Assembly: GCA_024402695.1 (NCBI GenBank) | Contig: JAKSTG010000020.1 | Span: 1-54,886, forward strand | Direction of reading: 5' to 3' | Source of the DNA: Treponema sp. | GTDB lineage: Bacteria > Spirochaetota > Spirochaetia > Treponematales > Treponemataceae | DNA length: 54,886 bases | Shown here: one piece after another, positions 8,735-22,400 of the stretch | Numbering within the stretch: the first letter of the stretch is position 1 | How the letters are laid out: every line of letters starts with the position of its first letter | Made by a program: the position numbers and the translations under genes | Notes under the pieces: generated by a model | Told to the model about the DNA's origin: nothing | Databases searched by the model: none | Seen by the model: the letters and a program-made list of their open reading frames with translations, nothing else

Positions 8735-9637
8735 TTAAGCTCTGTTTTTTTCTTCAGCGTCGTGCATTTCTTCCAGGATTTCCATAACACGGTCAACTGT
8801 CTTCTGTTTTGGATCAGGTTCATCAGCTGGTAAAGCATCCAGAATACCCTGACGGAATTTCTTACATGGAATTACAGGACTTGCTGTAAGTATAAGTGTA
8901 TCTTCAACAACAATATCAGCCAGCATATCGTTTGGATTTGCAGGGTCAATGCGCAGACAGTTTCCGTTGATAGAAACCAGAAGCATGTTATCGAAAAGTC
9001 TTAAGTAACTGTCGATTTCACGAAGACCGCGTTTTGTTTCAGGACGGTCAGGACGGAAACGTGTACCGCTTGGGAATACCAGGATGATCTGACCGCGTTT
9101 CTTGCATTCATCCATTGCACGCATAGCAGCAAAGTTGATTTTGCGGGCGCGTTTTTCTTCTTCCTGTTTTTCTTCTTCAGAAATTTCCTTTGCGTTTACA
9201 GCATCAAGACTGCGTGTAGGATAAATTACTACGCGGGTGAAACCTTCGGCAAAAGCGCGAACTGCAGGATTTTCTTCATTAAGTTTCATACCTGCAACGG
9301 CAACAATACGATTTGCAAAGTCTTTTGACCATTCTTCTCCGTGTTTGTTCAAAAGAGCAATGATTGTAGGAAGGTCTGTATTTGCATAATGTTCCATAAG
9401 GATAAGGCCGGTTTTACCTTCATTTACAACTGAATCATAGAAAGCTTTAAAGTTTTCAATGCCTTTAAGACCAGAATCCGGTTTCATAATCTGATTAAGC
9501 ATTGTATCCATATAAGCTCTGCTCTTTGGATTTGCTTCTTCGTAAACCTTTGATTCATCAATTTTTGCTGCTGCCTGAGACACAGACATCAGTTCCTTAA
9601 AAAATGAGCCGTACTTTTCTCTAAGTGAGTTTCCCAT
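8735..9637 (-). CDS. Glycerol-phosphate acyltransferase family protein
   Basis: This 300-residue acyltransferase has the PlsC/GPAT-superfamily motifs. The HX4D catalytic box is HYANTD (His83-Asp88). A second motif, FPSGTRFRPD (188-197), fits the phosphate-binding block and is nearer in wording to soluble plastid/chlamydial GPAT than to classical PlsC FPEGTRS. No clear membrane helix is visible, which also fits a soluble GPAT-like enzyme. It would acylate glycerol-3-phosphate or lysophosphatidate in phospholipid synthesis. A highly charged Glu/Lys helix at about 152-166 is an insertion-like feature. A Shine-Dalgarno sequence (GAGGA) lies just upstream of the ATG. It is followed by the cyclohydrolase gene after 15 bases. 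Confidence 0.8.
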   Translation of the reverse strand: MGNSLREKYGSFFKELMSVSQAAAKIDESKVYEEANPKSRAYMDTMLNQIMKPDSGLKGIENFKAFYDSVVNEGKTGLILMEHYANTDLPTIIALLNKHGEEWSKDFANRIVAVAGMKLNEENPAVRAFAEGFTRVVIYPTRSLDAVNAKEISEEEKQEEEKRARKINFAAMRAMDECKKRGQIILVFPSGTRFRPDRPETKRGLREIDSYLRLFDNMLLVSINGNCLRIDPANPNDMLADIVVEDTLILTASPVIPCKKFRQGILDALPADEPDPKQKTVDRVMEILEEMHDAEEKNRA

Positions 9638-9672
9638 TTCTATCCTCTATATTGATTTGTTTTTCTATATTA

Positions 9673-10353
9673 TTACTTTTCCGAAGGATTGTATATTGAG
9701 TATTTAGTTCTGCATTCAAGAGCAGCAAAAAGGATTACTGCAATCGAGAAGTATTTGTAGCTGTTTGAGAAGCCTGCAAAGAAATCATAGATTCCGTGAA
9801 TCAGAACAGCAATAACCACAAGGGAAACGTGAATATCCCCGCGGCGTTTTTCATATACAAAAATTCCAAGAATTCCGGCACAGAAAGTATGGATCAGGTC
9901 GGAAGTAAACATTCTTACAAAAACCGGGCGGTAAAGCAGAACGCCTCCCATTGCCGTTGATTTCTGCAGATGATCCAGGAAATAAATTACCGATTCAAAG
10001 CAGCCCAGACTCAAGCCAAAGAAGAAAGACAGCATAAGAAAATCAAAAGCTGTGTATTCCTTGTGAGGAAGGGCGAAAGAAAGTCCCATTTTACAGATTT
10101 CTTCAATAAAACCGTAAAGCAGGAAGGATTTCAAAAGGATGTAGATAAGATTCTGATTTGAAAAGAAGGGTGCCATTCCGGCAAAAAACTGGATTACCGA
10201 TACCGGCAGAACACACAAAAGTCCAAGAACCATTGCCAGGAGCAGATGTACTGCCTTCATTTTGAAAGCAAAAATACAAAGGGCAAAAAATACCAGAAGC
10301 GGTACAAAACAAAGAATAATCGAAAGAACAACTGCCATGCATATACCATACAC
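9673..10353 (-). CDS. PrsW-like intramembrane metalloprotease
   Basis: This polytopic membrane protein of about 226 residues has the PrsW/CPBP-like motif series: EEICK in one helix, GLSLGCFES in the next, then DLIHTF and HGIYDF. The conserved Glu and His residues would bind zinc within the membrane. PrsW proteases cleave anti-sigma factors in some bacteria; the substrate here is unknown. The open frame extends back to an ATG at 10419, but that start lies beyond a terminator hairpin at 10391-10417 and its first residues would be encoded by the hairpin. I prefer the GTG at 10353, with GGGA upstream and a TATATT box about 19 bases away. The ATG at 10338 is the alternative. Confidence 0.75.
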   Translation of the reverse strand: MYGICMAVVLSIILCFVPLLVFFALCIFAFKMKAVHLLLAMVLGLLCVLPVSVIQFFAGMAPFFSNQNLIYILLKSFLLYGFIEEICKMGLSFALPHKEYTAFDFLMLSFFFGLSLGCFESVIYFLDHLQKSTAMGGVLLYRPVFVRMFTSDLIHTFCAGILGIFVYEKRRGDIHVSLVVIAVLIHGIYDFFAGFSNSYKYFSIAVILFAALECRTKYSIYNPSEK

Positions 10354-10390
10354 GATTTCCCGAATAATTTGAAGAATATACAAAAAGAAA

Positions 10391-10417
10391 GCCGGCCTGC
10401 TGGAAAGGCAGGCCGGC
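10391..10417 (-). terminator. Intrinsic terminator after the first giant lipoprotein gene
   Basis: There is a perfect 10-bp stem, gccggcctgc and gcaggccggc, around a seven-base loop. Read on the minus strand it is followed by TTTCTTTTTG. It lies 64 bases after the stop of the 4094-residue gene and would also insulate the PrsW-like gene from read-through. Confidence 0.85.
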
Positions 10418-10480
10418 AAAGGAGTGTGTTTACTTGGGATCTTTGGAAAAACCCGGATCCCACGGGGTGAGATTTTTTAT

Positions 10481-13400
10481 TTATTGCTTAAAGGTTATTT
10501 CTGCGGAATCTCCTTTAATCTGAGCATATTCAAGTGCACCTGCACCGTTTATGTATGCAACAACCGGATTGTTTGATCCGTTGGCAAGAACACGTCCTGA
10601 AGGAACTGTGTCACCTGTACTGTCTTTTCTTCCGTCAAAGGCTGTTGTACCTTCTGTGAATCCCGTAATTGAAGAAGGACTTGCACCCAAAGTTCCATCT
10701 GTCTTTGTCCACATTACAACGTTTACCTGGTTTTCAACACTTCCATCAATACTGTCTTTAGTAGGTACATACATTACTTCCCATGACTGGGTAAAGAATC
10801 CGTCCTTATCAAGAGACTTTTCTGAGCCGGCTTTGAAGTCTACGCGATATGCAACCTTTGCATGTTTACGCCCATAGTATCCGATGTAAGGAACCTGATT
10901 ACCAGAATTATCTTTACCTACATTGATTGTTACATGTGCACCAACATCATCAAAAGAGTCTACTGTAATCTGTTCAAGAACGTTCAAAGAGGAATCCAGT
11001 TTTATATATTTAAGTTCTCCACCAGTTGAACTGTCGTAATGGGCAATATGGATATTGTCATCACTGTCTACTGCCATCTGAACATATTCACCACCAGAAC
11101 CAAGATCTCGAGTATTTCTTTCCCATACACTTGTTCTTGCATAAGAATTTTTGAAGTTTTCTCCGGCATTAGGAAGTGCAGCATCTCCAGTAAATGTTCC
11201 TTCCTTAGCGATAAGAAGTTTCTTTGCATTATCGTCATACCAGGCAATTACCGCTTTTCCAGCATCTGTGTTTTTAGAAAGAACACCCAGGGCAACATAT
11301 TCACCGGCACCATTTGCATATGTGTGATTATTTGCAGCATCGGTCTTCTTATAAATACCCTGAACACCTTCTCTGTGCACTATTGTTTCTTCATGAGCAT
11401 CTTTATACTGCGCAATAGCTTTAGTGTATACAATCTGATTATTCCAGTTTCCATTTACCTCGACCTTAATTGTATTTCCATTTACTTCAGTAATTCGATC
11501 TCCACGAGCAGTAAATGTTGAGTTTTGATATGCTGTTACATTCCATGCTTCAGGTCTTTCAACATTGGTATAATAATATTGTGGATTTGCATTTGCGTTA
11601 TACCATGAACAATACTCCAACTCTGAACTGATCTGAACAGTTTCTTCCCATTCCCTATCCTCAGAAATCAGTCCACTTGATCCCAATACATGGATAATCT
11701 GATTATTCTCTGTCTGTAAAGAATCTGCTGCGTTTACATGTCTCTTACCATATTCTCCATTACGTGTTGAATCCCATGCATTTCCCTGATTAATGTCGGT
11801 TGTGAATCCAGGATAAGCTTTTACTGTATCCCAGTACCCACCGGTCGTAGCCTGGTCATCTGTATGCCATATATCTTTCAGGGAATCATTAGTTCCCTTC
11901 ATCATGTAAGCAGCACCAATATCAGTATGGTCACCACTGTCTCCAAATCCTGGATTCTTTCCTACAAGTCCGGCAGCATCTACAACACCTTTTCTATAAC
12001 GAATCTGTTTTGTTGTTGAGTCATAATATGCTGTATAAACAATAGTTTCTGACGAATCATCATTTGCGACTGCAACAAACTGAGGTGATTTAACACGCCA
12101 TTTATTGTAAGCCCATTCTGTTTTATCTAATGTAGGAGCAATTCCTAAGTTTGTACAGTTAGCTTCAAGACGAGCTGAACCTGTATTTGCTCGGTAAACA
12201 TCAGCCAGTGACATATCTCCTTCCGGCTTTGCTGTAGAGAATACAAAGTTGAATGCACCACCTTCTGAAGGAAGGTCTGAAGCTCGGTACTGAACACCAC
12301 CATAAGTGTAACCGTTCTTGTCGAATGTAAAGCTGTTGGCATCAGAACCGTCGTATCCACTTAAGAATGGAGCATGAGATTCCCATTCTGTTGTGCTGTT
12401 GTTTCTGAATCCGGCCATGTGGAAGTAATAACTGTTTGCAAAAGAAGCACCGATTCTTCCGTCCTTTGGACTCATCTTAACAGTTGGGTACAGAATTCTT
12501 TCAACGGCTACAGGTGTTGCCATGTTCTTGAATTCCCAAACCTTAAGTGCAACGTTGTCATCAAGAAGATTGTTATTTCTCTTGTTAGGCATAAAGTTAT
12601 ATTTTGCCTTTGCACTGTTCTTATTGTTTATGGTTTCAATTCCTGAAACTTTTACAGTAACAGATTCAGAACTGTTTTCTCCAACATTTACATTTGTAAT
12701 AGTTCCATCAGAAACTCCTGTTCCTGTAATTTCTGTTTCTCCAATATAAACTTTTGGGGAAGAACCAAAGTTGAATCCTTCAACAGAAACTACTTCATCT
12801 GCAGCAACAGGATAATATCCCAATGCAGATCTTGAATATACTGTTGAATACATTGGATCCATCTTACTTAAGTTGGTCTTTACTTCTGTAATGTAAGGTA
12901 CAACATCCACTCTGTAATCAGGACGGTGCATTGTTTCATCACCGGCTGTTTCACTGGCTGTTCTGCCTGTTGAAGCATTTGCTGCTTTGTCTGTTGCAGT
13001 TACAGTGAACGTTCTGTTCAATGCAGCAGCTGGCTGTCCGGCTGAAACCTTTTCTGTATTGTAAGAAAGGGCCCACGCAATTTTGTGTCCTTTCTGATTG
13101 AAGTAAGCGTCAGAACTTGAGAAGTTAGCTGTTGCACGCAAATGCTTCTGATAAGCAGCATAGGCAGCCTTTTCTTCCTCTGTTCCGCTTTCTCCTGGGT
13201 TTTCTACTGGATCCCTCTTAACAAAATCTTCTTCTTCATAGATTTCAAGTTCATATCCGTCAGCTTCCATTGTCTTGTCTGTAATATTCCATTTTGAATT
13301 TGCACTGTCGTAAGTTGCAAGACTTCCAGACATTGGAGAACCTGTCATAGTGAATGAAAGTCCTGAAAGACAAACATCATCGTATACTGTTCCACGGAAT

Positions 13401-16400
13401 ACAACTTTACCGGAAACTTTTGGAAGACCAGTTGTATAACCTGTCAAAGATCCGTCACCAAGATCTGCTTCAAGTTCAATATGTCCGTTGGCAGCCTTGT
13501 TTTCATAGAGTGAGTTATCTTCTGTGCTCTTCCACTTGAACTTATTTACAACTACATTTGGCTTTTCTGTATCTTTCATATCAAGGTAAAGATCATTCAG
13601 ATACAGAACCGCATTCTGTGAAGTAGATCCCTGAACAAGTTCTTCTGTTTCATCCCAGAATGTGAATGAGTACTTGCGTTCGCCCTTAGAATATGTTCCG
13701 TCTGTTGAAGGATTACTTCCCCAAAGTTCTGTGTTAGAAAGTTTGTATTTATGGAAAGCAGAATCAATATCAACAATATCCGTATTACTACTGTTCCACT
13801 GTTTTGAAACTGAAACATCAGGTGTAAGTTTTGCTGCTTCTGTTCCAGTAAGGGCTGCAACAAGTGTACTTCCGCTTCCTGTTGCGGCATCATCATTCAG
13901 AGCATCCTTCTTTACAACCATTTTAATTGAACCTGTTCCACCAACAAATTCAGGAACCAGAGCAAGACCATTCTTTACCTTGAATTTATTTGTGGTCAGA
14001 TTCCACTTGTCTGTAGGTTTTGCAACAATCTGTGCAGAAACTTTTTGAATAGAACTGTATTCTTCAAATTCATTTGCTTCAAAACTTCCGTTCTGGTTCA
14101 AGTCTGTTCCAAGATAAACCTTTGTAAGGCGAGGAGGATTATTGCTTACTGTTGTATGAACAAATCCATGATTCATATTTCCGGCTTTATCAAAAGCTAC
14201 AAAATGGAATTCGATTGGACCGTCAGGAATATTATGGCTGTCAAATGTTGCATCCCAAGAATAGGTTGATCCGGCCTTAGAATAAGATTCAACCATTCCG
14301 TCGCCATCTGTTTCAGAAACGCTTCCGTTCTTTACAGAATCGTTTGCCTGATCAATGCTCATTGTTGCGTAAACAAGATATGCTTCTGTTACATCTGTTG
14401 GACATGCAGAGTCAATTGTAATTGTTCGCTTGTCTGCAGAAATCTCAACAATACGTTTATATGATCCGCCAATCTTTACAAGACCACCTTTGCGTACATT
14501 GCTGTCTGCAGCTGCAGTCATTGTAAATGTCAGTTCTGTTCCGCGAGTAAGTCCTATTACTTTCTTAAGAGGCAGGTTATCTGTACTGTCAATGTAAACA
14601 CCAGTTCCCTGTACAGCTGAAAGATCTGTACGGTTTCCGCTTGATTCCATGACATTGTAAATACGGCTTGTGGATCCACGACGCAGCACATAGAATGCTA
14701 CTCTTTCAAATCCTGAACCTGCTTCTGTAATCTTTCCTGCTACAGTAAAGTTTCCGTCACTGTTCTGGATTTTTCCTTCATGCATGAACGGACCTTCACC
14801 GCTGTTCATGTGAATCTTGAGGTCATCTTTTTTGTCACCTGCCCCGCCTACTGTTCCTTCGGTAAAGGCTGGTTTTGTATTATCAATATTTATTTCGTAT
14901 CTGGCTCTTGTATTCTTCTTGTTACCGGTGTCATTATCAAAGGCTTCAATTTCTACACCCCACGAATCTGTTCCGGTAACAGGAATTGAAATAAGTTTCT
15001 GAATAACAACACCAGAGCTGTTCTTTTCTGTACCGTCTTTAAACCAGGCCGGCTGGGTTGTCATATTTCCTGATGCTGAACCCGAAACAGAAATACTTGA
15101 AATGCCGTCATCATCGCGTACTTCACCCTCAAGGAACCAGTTAGTTCCGCTGATATAAACATCCTGCTCATATTTTCTTGTCTTGATCTTATTTGTCTTG
15201 GCAGCCGAATCATACTGATTCAAAACAAATTTCTGAAGAACAGGAACAGAGTTGTTTACCGAAACATGAATTGTTTTTGTCCATGCCGAAACAAGCTGTC
15301 CGCGTTCCGAAGAAATATCATTATCCACAGAACGCACGCGGATATTCAGTGTCTTATTGTCTGCATTTGCTGCAGTTCCGTCTTCATTCTTTTCATCAAT
15401 CTGAAGACCCTTAATAAGGTAATTACCACTGTTATCTTTGGCACTTACATTAAATGTAGTCTGCCATGTCTGAGTACCGTCTGCCTTAACACCCCAGAAA
15501 CTGATTCCGTTAATATTCTTTCTTTCCAGAACTGCTCCGGAAGGAAGAACTGAATTCTTGTTTGTGTTAATCCAGTTATAGTCGTCATCATCAAAGTCAC
15601 CGTCACCGTCAACATCATACTGAACATATACACTGTCCAGACCTTCGTTGTCGTTGGCGTTTCCGGTAATCATAATGTTACCGCCCATGATTACATACTT
15701 GTTTGTATTGTCCTTAAGTGTTCCCGAACCAAGTTCTGTATTTTCTGAAGGATATGTAATATTTACAAGAGGACGGTCACCATCAGGGTTGTAGTTAATT
15801 CTGCTTGATGTTGAATATCCCACATTACCAACACGGTCTGTTACTTTGAACCAGACAGGAACGTCAAATACTACGGCATTAGGTTCTGTTTCGTATCCAA
15901 GATAATCATCCTGAAGAGTATCTCCTGTGTTGCTTGTCTTAACATGCATGTTCAGTTTACTGATTGTCCAGATCATTGAATTCAGCTTGATTGATTCTTC
16001 CGGATTCAGTTCGCTGTCACCCTTCCAAGAGTCTTCTGGAATAGTTGCAGGATCTGTTTCATTAACAGTTCCCGATGCGTTCTTTCTTGGAATATAGTAT
16101 TCTATTTTTTCTACACCTGAGTTTACAGTTTCATCATCCTGAACAAGACCTGTGTATTTTACTTCACCTGTTACCTGAATTCCTGCAACCGGTGATTCAT
16201 TCTTAATGATGTCCGAACCGTTTGCACCAGGAGCAAGGTTATCAAGAATTACTGAACGTTTAACTTCAACACTCAATCCAGATGGTTCTTCTACAACAAT
16301 CTGAATATTCTTGTAACCATTGTCCGATGTGAAATCCAGTCCATCTGCAACGAACATATTGCTTCCAGATTTTGTCATTTCTATATCAGATGAACCAAGT

Positions 16401-19400
16401 CCCTTAAGGATTGCTCTGAATTTAGGGTTATCAAATTTTGTAACATTGTCAGATGCATAAATGTATATTCTTCCATCCGGACGTTTTTTACCGCCAAGAT
16501 AAGTGTTGTTTGCAAGGGCTCCGTTCAGATCTCCGGAAACGATATAGATCCTGTTGTCTGTAATAGTTGGAGGAGTTGTATCAACGCTGAACCCTACAGC
16601 TGCATTTGTAACTGCATTTTCTTCATACTTGAATTTTGGATTCAATGTTTCGCCGGTTGTAAATACTGTTCCGGCTTTGTCTGTTACCCTAAAGTAAATT
16701 CTGTATGTACCATCGATATTTGTTTTTCCGGCAGGAACAGGAATTATATACTTCCAGTTTCCGTTACTTTCAAGAATATTAATCTGACTGCCGCCTTCTG
16801 AATATTTTTCTGTCCAGTTCACAACAGTCTCATAAGTTCCGGAATCATCTTCCTTAAGCTTTTCGATTTTTACTTCAACCTTAGTTACCGAACCATCATC
16901 ATCGCTTACTGTTCCGGCAATATGACCGTCGCCAAGAATTGAAGAATTATCTGTATTCAAATTCTTTAAGAGAACAACAGGGCGGTCTGAATCCTGACTT
17001 ACATTAAGAATAATTTCATTTGCTGATGCAGTCTTGTTGCCTGCCTTATCTGTAAATTCAACCTTGAATTTGTGGTCTGTATTATCTGAAAGTTTTGTTG
17101 TATCAATTGCAGCAATTGTCCACTTTCCGTTTGCAACAGCACCGGCTGTTCCATTTGTAGAAGGAGTTGTGCTGTCGTCAATATAAAGAACTGGTTTTGC
17201 GTTTTCAGGAAGGTTTGCTTCTGTTACAGTTCCCGAAATTACGATTGTTTTATTTACCTGTGTTCCAGGTTCGTCTGCATCTGCATCGGCAACTGCATCG
17301 AATTCTACTGAAGGAGCAGTTGTGTCTTTTACAAAATGCCCGATATTTTTATCCTGCATTCTGTTTCCGGCGTTATCTACAAGACGGAGCCAAAGATCAT
17401 ATGAACCTTCTTCAAGAGAAGAAATATTTACTGTCTGTGTTTTTGCTGTTCCGCTTGTGAGGCCTGATGTAATTGTGGCCAAAGCTTCGTTATCAGCAAA
17501 GCCGCTGGCTTTTCCGATCATTGCTTTTGCAATTCCGGATGTTACATCGCTTGGAGTAAACTTAGCAGAAACGCTAGCAGCATTTGTATGGCCGCTTGCT
17601 GTTGATGTAACACTAAGGCTTTCTGCAGAAGGAGCAACATTATCAACCTTAACATTGATTGTCTGAATATTTGTATTTCCTGCTGTGTCTGTAAATGTCA
17701 GCTTGATTTCTGACTCACCGTTAGGCACCGCAAGAGTTGCACTGAATGTTCCGTCTGCAAGATTTGACATTTCAAAAGTTGAAGAAGCTGTTTCTGCTCC
17801 TGTCTTTACTTCTGCTTTTACAGACGAAGCCAGATTTGTATCAGAAAGAGCACCGGCTGCACCTGTAACAGTTACACTTTCGCATGAAATCCACATTCCC
17901 GAAATTGCACTGACAGAAACGCCAGTTTCCATTGCACCGCCCTTTACTGAAATTTTTGAAGCGTCAATTGCAGGTGGAACCTTATCAACTTTGTATGATG
18001 CGGAAGTAAGATTTGTTCTTCCATATTTATCTGTTACACGATATGTTCGTGTTTTGTTTGCGCCATGAGTATCTTCTTCACGAGTGTATGATTTTGAATA
18101 ATTCGCAAGAGCATCACCGCTGTTTACACCATCAACAATTTCATAAATGGAAACAACTTTTTCTGCATTTGTTGCATTAAGAACAATTGTAAAATCTTCT
18201 TTTACATACATGCCTTCACTATAAGAAGTTCCGTTCAGCTGATAAGGCATGATTGTTGGCGGAGTTACATCGACTACAATTACAAAAGGAACAGTTGTAG
18301 TTTCAACATTACCGTTGTCTTTTACAGTAAAGCGCACATAATATGTTCCTTCCGAAAGTGATGCCGCATGTTCTTCAGTTGAAACAACCAGAGGAGCTTT
18401 AAGTGAATAAGTTGAACTGTTGATACCTGTCTTTTCAAAGAACTTGTTCCAGCCGCTTATTCCGTTTGCGCTGTATTCTGCGATGATTGAAGAAAGCTTA
18501 TCATCATCTTCAACAGAGGCCATGAGGGTACTGTTACCTGTCTGATCAAAGAGGTTGTATCCGTCATGGATTCCTTTTTCATTTGTTTCTGCATTATAGA
18601 TTTCTGTATTTGCATCAGTGAAATAATTTGAAGGAGTTACTACAGGTTTATCTGTGTCCTGATCAACAAATATTCTCTGAGAAATTTCGTTTTCGTTTCC
18701 TGTTCTGTCAGTTGATTTCACAGACAGAACATATTCTGTATCTTCATCAAGATTCTTTGTATTGATTACATAAGTCCAGTTCGAAACTGAATGTGTTCCA
18801 CCTGTAGAAACAATATTTTCTTCGGTTACTTCTTCAAGAGTTTCTTCCGAATCTTCATCTGCAGGAGGAATCACTTTATAAACAGTAATTACTGTTTCAC
18901 TTACTTTATCTGCATCTGTTGAAGCACCGCTTAATGTTACTGTTCCGTTTACATTGTTTGTCTTTCCATTTGCTTCGATGAGATTTGAAACAGTTTTGAT
19001 TTCCATTTCCGGAGCGGTAGAGTCTACAATAATCTTTACAGAAGACATACCACGGTTTTCCGGCTGGTCCAGTGCAATGAATGTAAGTTCATATTCACCG
19101 TCTGTATCAAGAGAAACAGCAGCATCTTTAGGATCAAGTGTAACCTTGAATCTTGCGGTTCTTACATAATCATAATTAAATGGAACAGCTCCAACAGAGT
19201 TATCATTTTCATCCTCTGTTCCGTTCAATGCATGAACAAATGCAATTTCATTTGCCGGATGATTAATCTGATCTTCTTTATTTTGAGAATCTGTTTCTGC
19301 CCATTCTTCATAAACAGGAACATCACCTTTTATAACACGAAGTGCTGCCCATGTATTAAGTCCGGAACCGTTTTCTATTTCACCATCTTTGTTTGAATCA

Positions 19401-22400
19401 GAAACAGAACCTGTGATTACAATTTCTTTTGATCCGTCACTGCGGATTTCTGTCTGGTCAATTGTTACTACCGGTTTCTTTGTATCTACACCAACTCTGA
19501 AATGAGAAACAAGTGATTCATTTCCAGCCTTATCAATTGCCTGCAGATGAAGCCAGTTTTCTCCGTCAGGGAAATCTGTGATTGTTTTCTTAAGGCAGAA
19601 TTCATCTTCAATAATAAGACCGTCATAATATGAACCGTCAGCGTCACCAGAAACTGAGTCTGAAGATTTATTGATCCAGTAATTTATCTTTTCTACACCG
19701 GAACCAGTTTCTGTCCAGCATGCTTCAATTGGGAAGCGAGTATTGCTTGACCAGCCGTAAGATTTGTAATCATGACCGTCAATTGTAATAGTGTCGTTTT
19801 CTCCATTCTTTCGGATAACCGGAGCAATATCATCAATTGTGTAAATGAAATCAATGTCTATAGGAAGATTGCTCTTGTCCAGAACAATAAGGCTGATTGT
19901 GTGTTCACCTTCTGAAACATCAATTTTCTGTCTTACATCTTCGCTGCTCAAATCCAGTGTGGCAGACCATGAAATTGTTCCTTCTCTATATTCCGAAGGA
20001 GCCGCAAATACTTCGAGCCACTTTGATTCTTTTAAGTCAACATTCTTGTCATCTGTAAGGTAAAGCTTAAGAGGATTTTCTGCATCTTGTTTTCCGCTGA
20101 CTTTTCCTCCAAGAGAAACAGAGTCAGAACTTTTCTTAACTGCTTTGTTTCCTTCTGTAAGTGTTACTGTAGGAACATCACCTGTTACCTTAAAGAAAGA
20201 TGACCATTCACTTGAACGTTTTTCTTCATCTTCATTCATGTCCCAAACCTGAACATGAATCTTATATGTGTTGTCTTCTGCAGGAAGTTCAACAGGAAGC
20301 TGTGTTGTTATGCTTCCGCCAATTTCTCTTTCTTCTGTTTTGTATTCTATTTCTTCACCTGCCTGGTTGATTTCATAAATGGTAACCTTATATTTTTCAA
20401 TACCATCATCATCCATCAGGTTTCCGGATACTGAAGTTTTCTTTGAGAACGATCCCATTGTTGAATCTTCAAATGATCCAACAACTTTAATCTGTGAAAC
20501 TTCAATTTTTGGTTTGTCGGTCTTCTGATCTACTGTATATTTTTTCTGAGTGTCTTCGTCATAATAAAGAGGAGCAACAAGTTTGTTACCGGCCTTGTCT
20601 TCTGCAATAAGACGGATATTCAGATCTTCTTCATCTTTTGCCAGAGTTCTTGTATCAAAATCAATTACAAAGTTCTGTGTCTTTTCAAGTTTCTTGAAAA
20701 TCCATTTTGATGAATCTTCCGGATCCTGATATTCATAACCGATTGAATCTTTGTTGATTGCAGTCTGTTCATCATTGAAAGAACCAATAATTCTGATTTT
20801 TCCGTTTACAAAGTTTGTATTTCCTTTTGTATATTCTGCATAAGATTCTGCTGCCTGAGGAGTTACTGTAGAAATTGTAACTTCAGGAACAACAACGTCA
20901 TACATTACTGTGCGCTCAAGAGGACTTGTAGATTTGTCGCTGTATGTTGAAATAATTGTAATGTCATACTGGGCGCTTTCATTTTCATCTTCCAGGAATT
21001 CCGAAGGAAGAATGTCTCGGTCAAAAGAAAGTTTTGGCTCAGCTTTTTCAAGATCTTCTTCCGAGATGATAATTGTCTTTTCAACTTCTGAGCCTGATTT
21101 CTTAATGGTAAATATTACGTTTGGAGTTCCTTCCTGATGGAATGCAGAACCTTTAAGTTTAATCGACTCGCCTTTCTTAACGTAAAGAGTTCCTGCTGCC
21201 GGTGATTCCAATGTCAGATTCGGAGCAACACCTTTTGATGCCAGAAGGAAACCATAATATTTGTTTCCGTTGTAAATGCCATTTCCATTCTGGTCATAGG
21301 CAACCACTTCAAGAAGATAAGTTCCCGAAATTTTAAGTCCCATAGTATCCGAAACTTTTGCAGTAATTGTGTAAGTGGTTCCCTGCATTTCATAAGCTTC
21401 TTCGCGGGCTTTTATTTCTTCTTCTGTCAGTTCGTATTTGTTCTTTCCTTCTGCATCTTTATAGTAAGGTTTGAAAAGAATGATTGGTTCAAGTTCTTTT
21501 CCTGAACTGTCTTTTTCAAATTCCCATTCTTCTGTTGTTCCTTTCTGTACAACCTTACGGGCATAAATTCCCATTGTTTCAGGAACAATATCAATTCCGT
21601 CACGGCCGGCTTCAACTTTAATAAGAATGTTTTCATCATTTGAAACTGTTGAGTTCTTAAGAGCTGTATATGTTGAAACATTTGTGTAACCACCCATCAT
21701 GGCAAATGTAGGGCTGTTTTCCGGGTTCAGTGAGAATTCTGAATGTTCTTTTGTATCAGTTTTTTCCTTAAGCCAGCTATAAACTGTTTTCACATCCATA
21801 TCAATGCTGCGTGTGGTTTCTTCTTTGTAAAGACCGTTCAGAATGTGATACATGTCAGTTACAGTATATTTCTGAAGATATGCTGTAATCTGTTTGTTGT
21901 TTTCTTGATAGTAATATTCTGTTGAGTTTCCTTTTGAGTCTTTATCTTCTGCTGATCCTGTAAAACGACGTGCCGAGTCATAAATGCGGAATTTACAATA
22001 GAAGTTTTTAGTTCCCGCATATTTGTCTGTTGTTCCGTAGATGATGTTATATGGATTTTCTGCATTTTCTTCATCAAAAACAGCAGCATTAATATCAATT
22101 GATGGAGCAATATTATTTTTTGGAATTATATAGAGGAGTTTATCTTTGTTTTCTGCATCTGCACCGTAAACTTCAATTTCCAGATTCATATTGGCATCAT
22201 CTGCTGCACGGCCGGAAATAGAGAAATTGCGTCCGTAAGCATCTGTATATGAAACTCCTGAATCTGTTACTCCTGATTTTGGACGTGTTACAACCAGAAG
22301 CGGAGCAGTATTATCAATTACCAGAGAAATACCGATGTCTCCGGAAGGTTTTTCCTTTGCATCATATGCACAGGCAGTCACTACATATTTTCCGTCAGGA

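Noticed and set aside
10431..10464. Second hairpin tgggatc...gatccca after the first giant gene
   Set aside because: No T tract follows the stem on either strand; the perfect stem at 10391-10417 is the better terminator.
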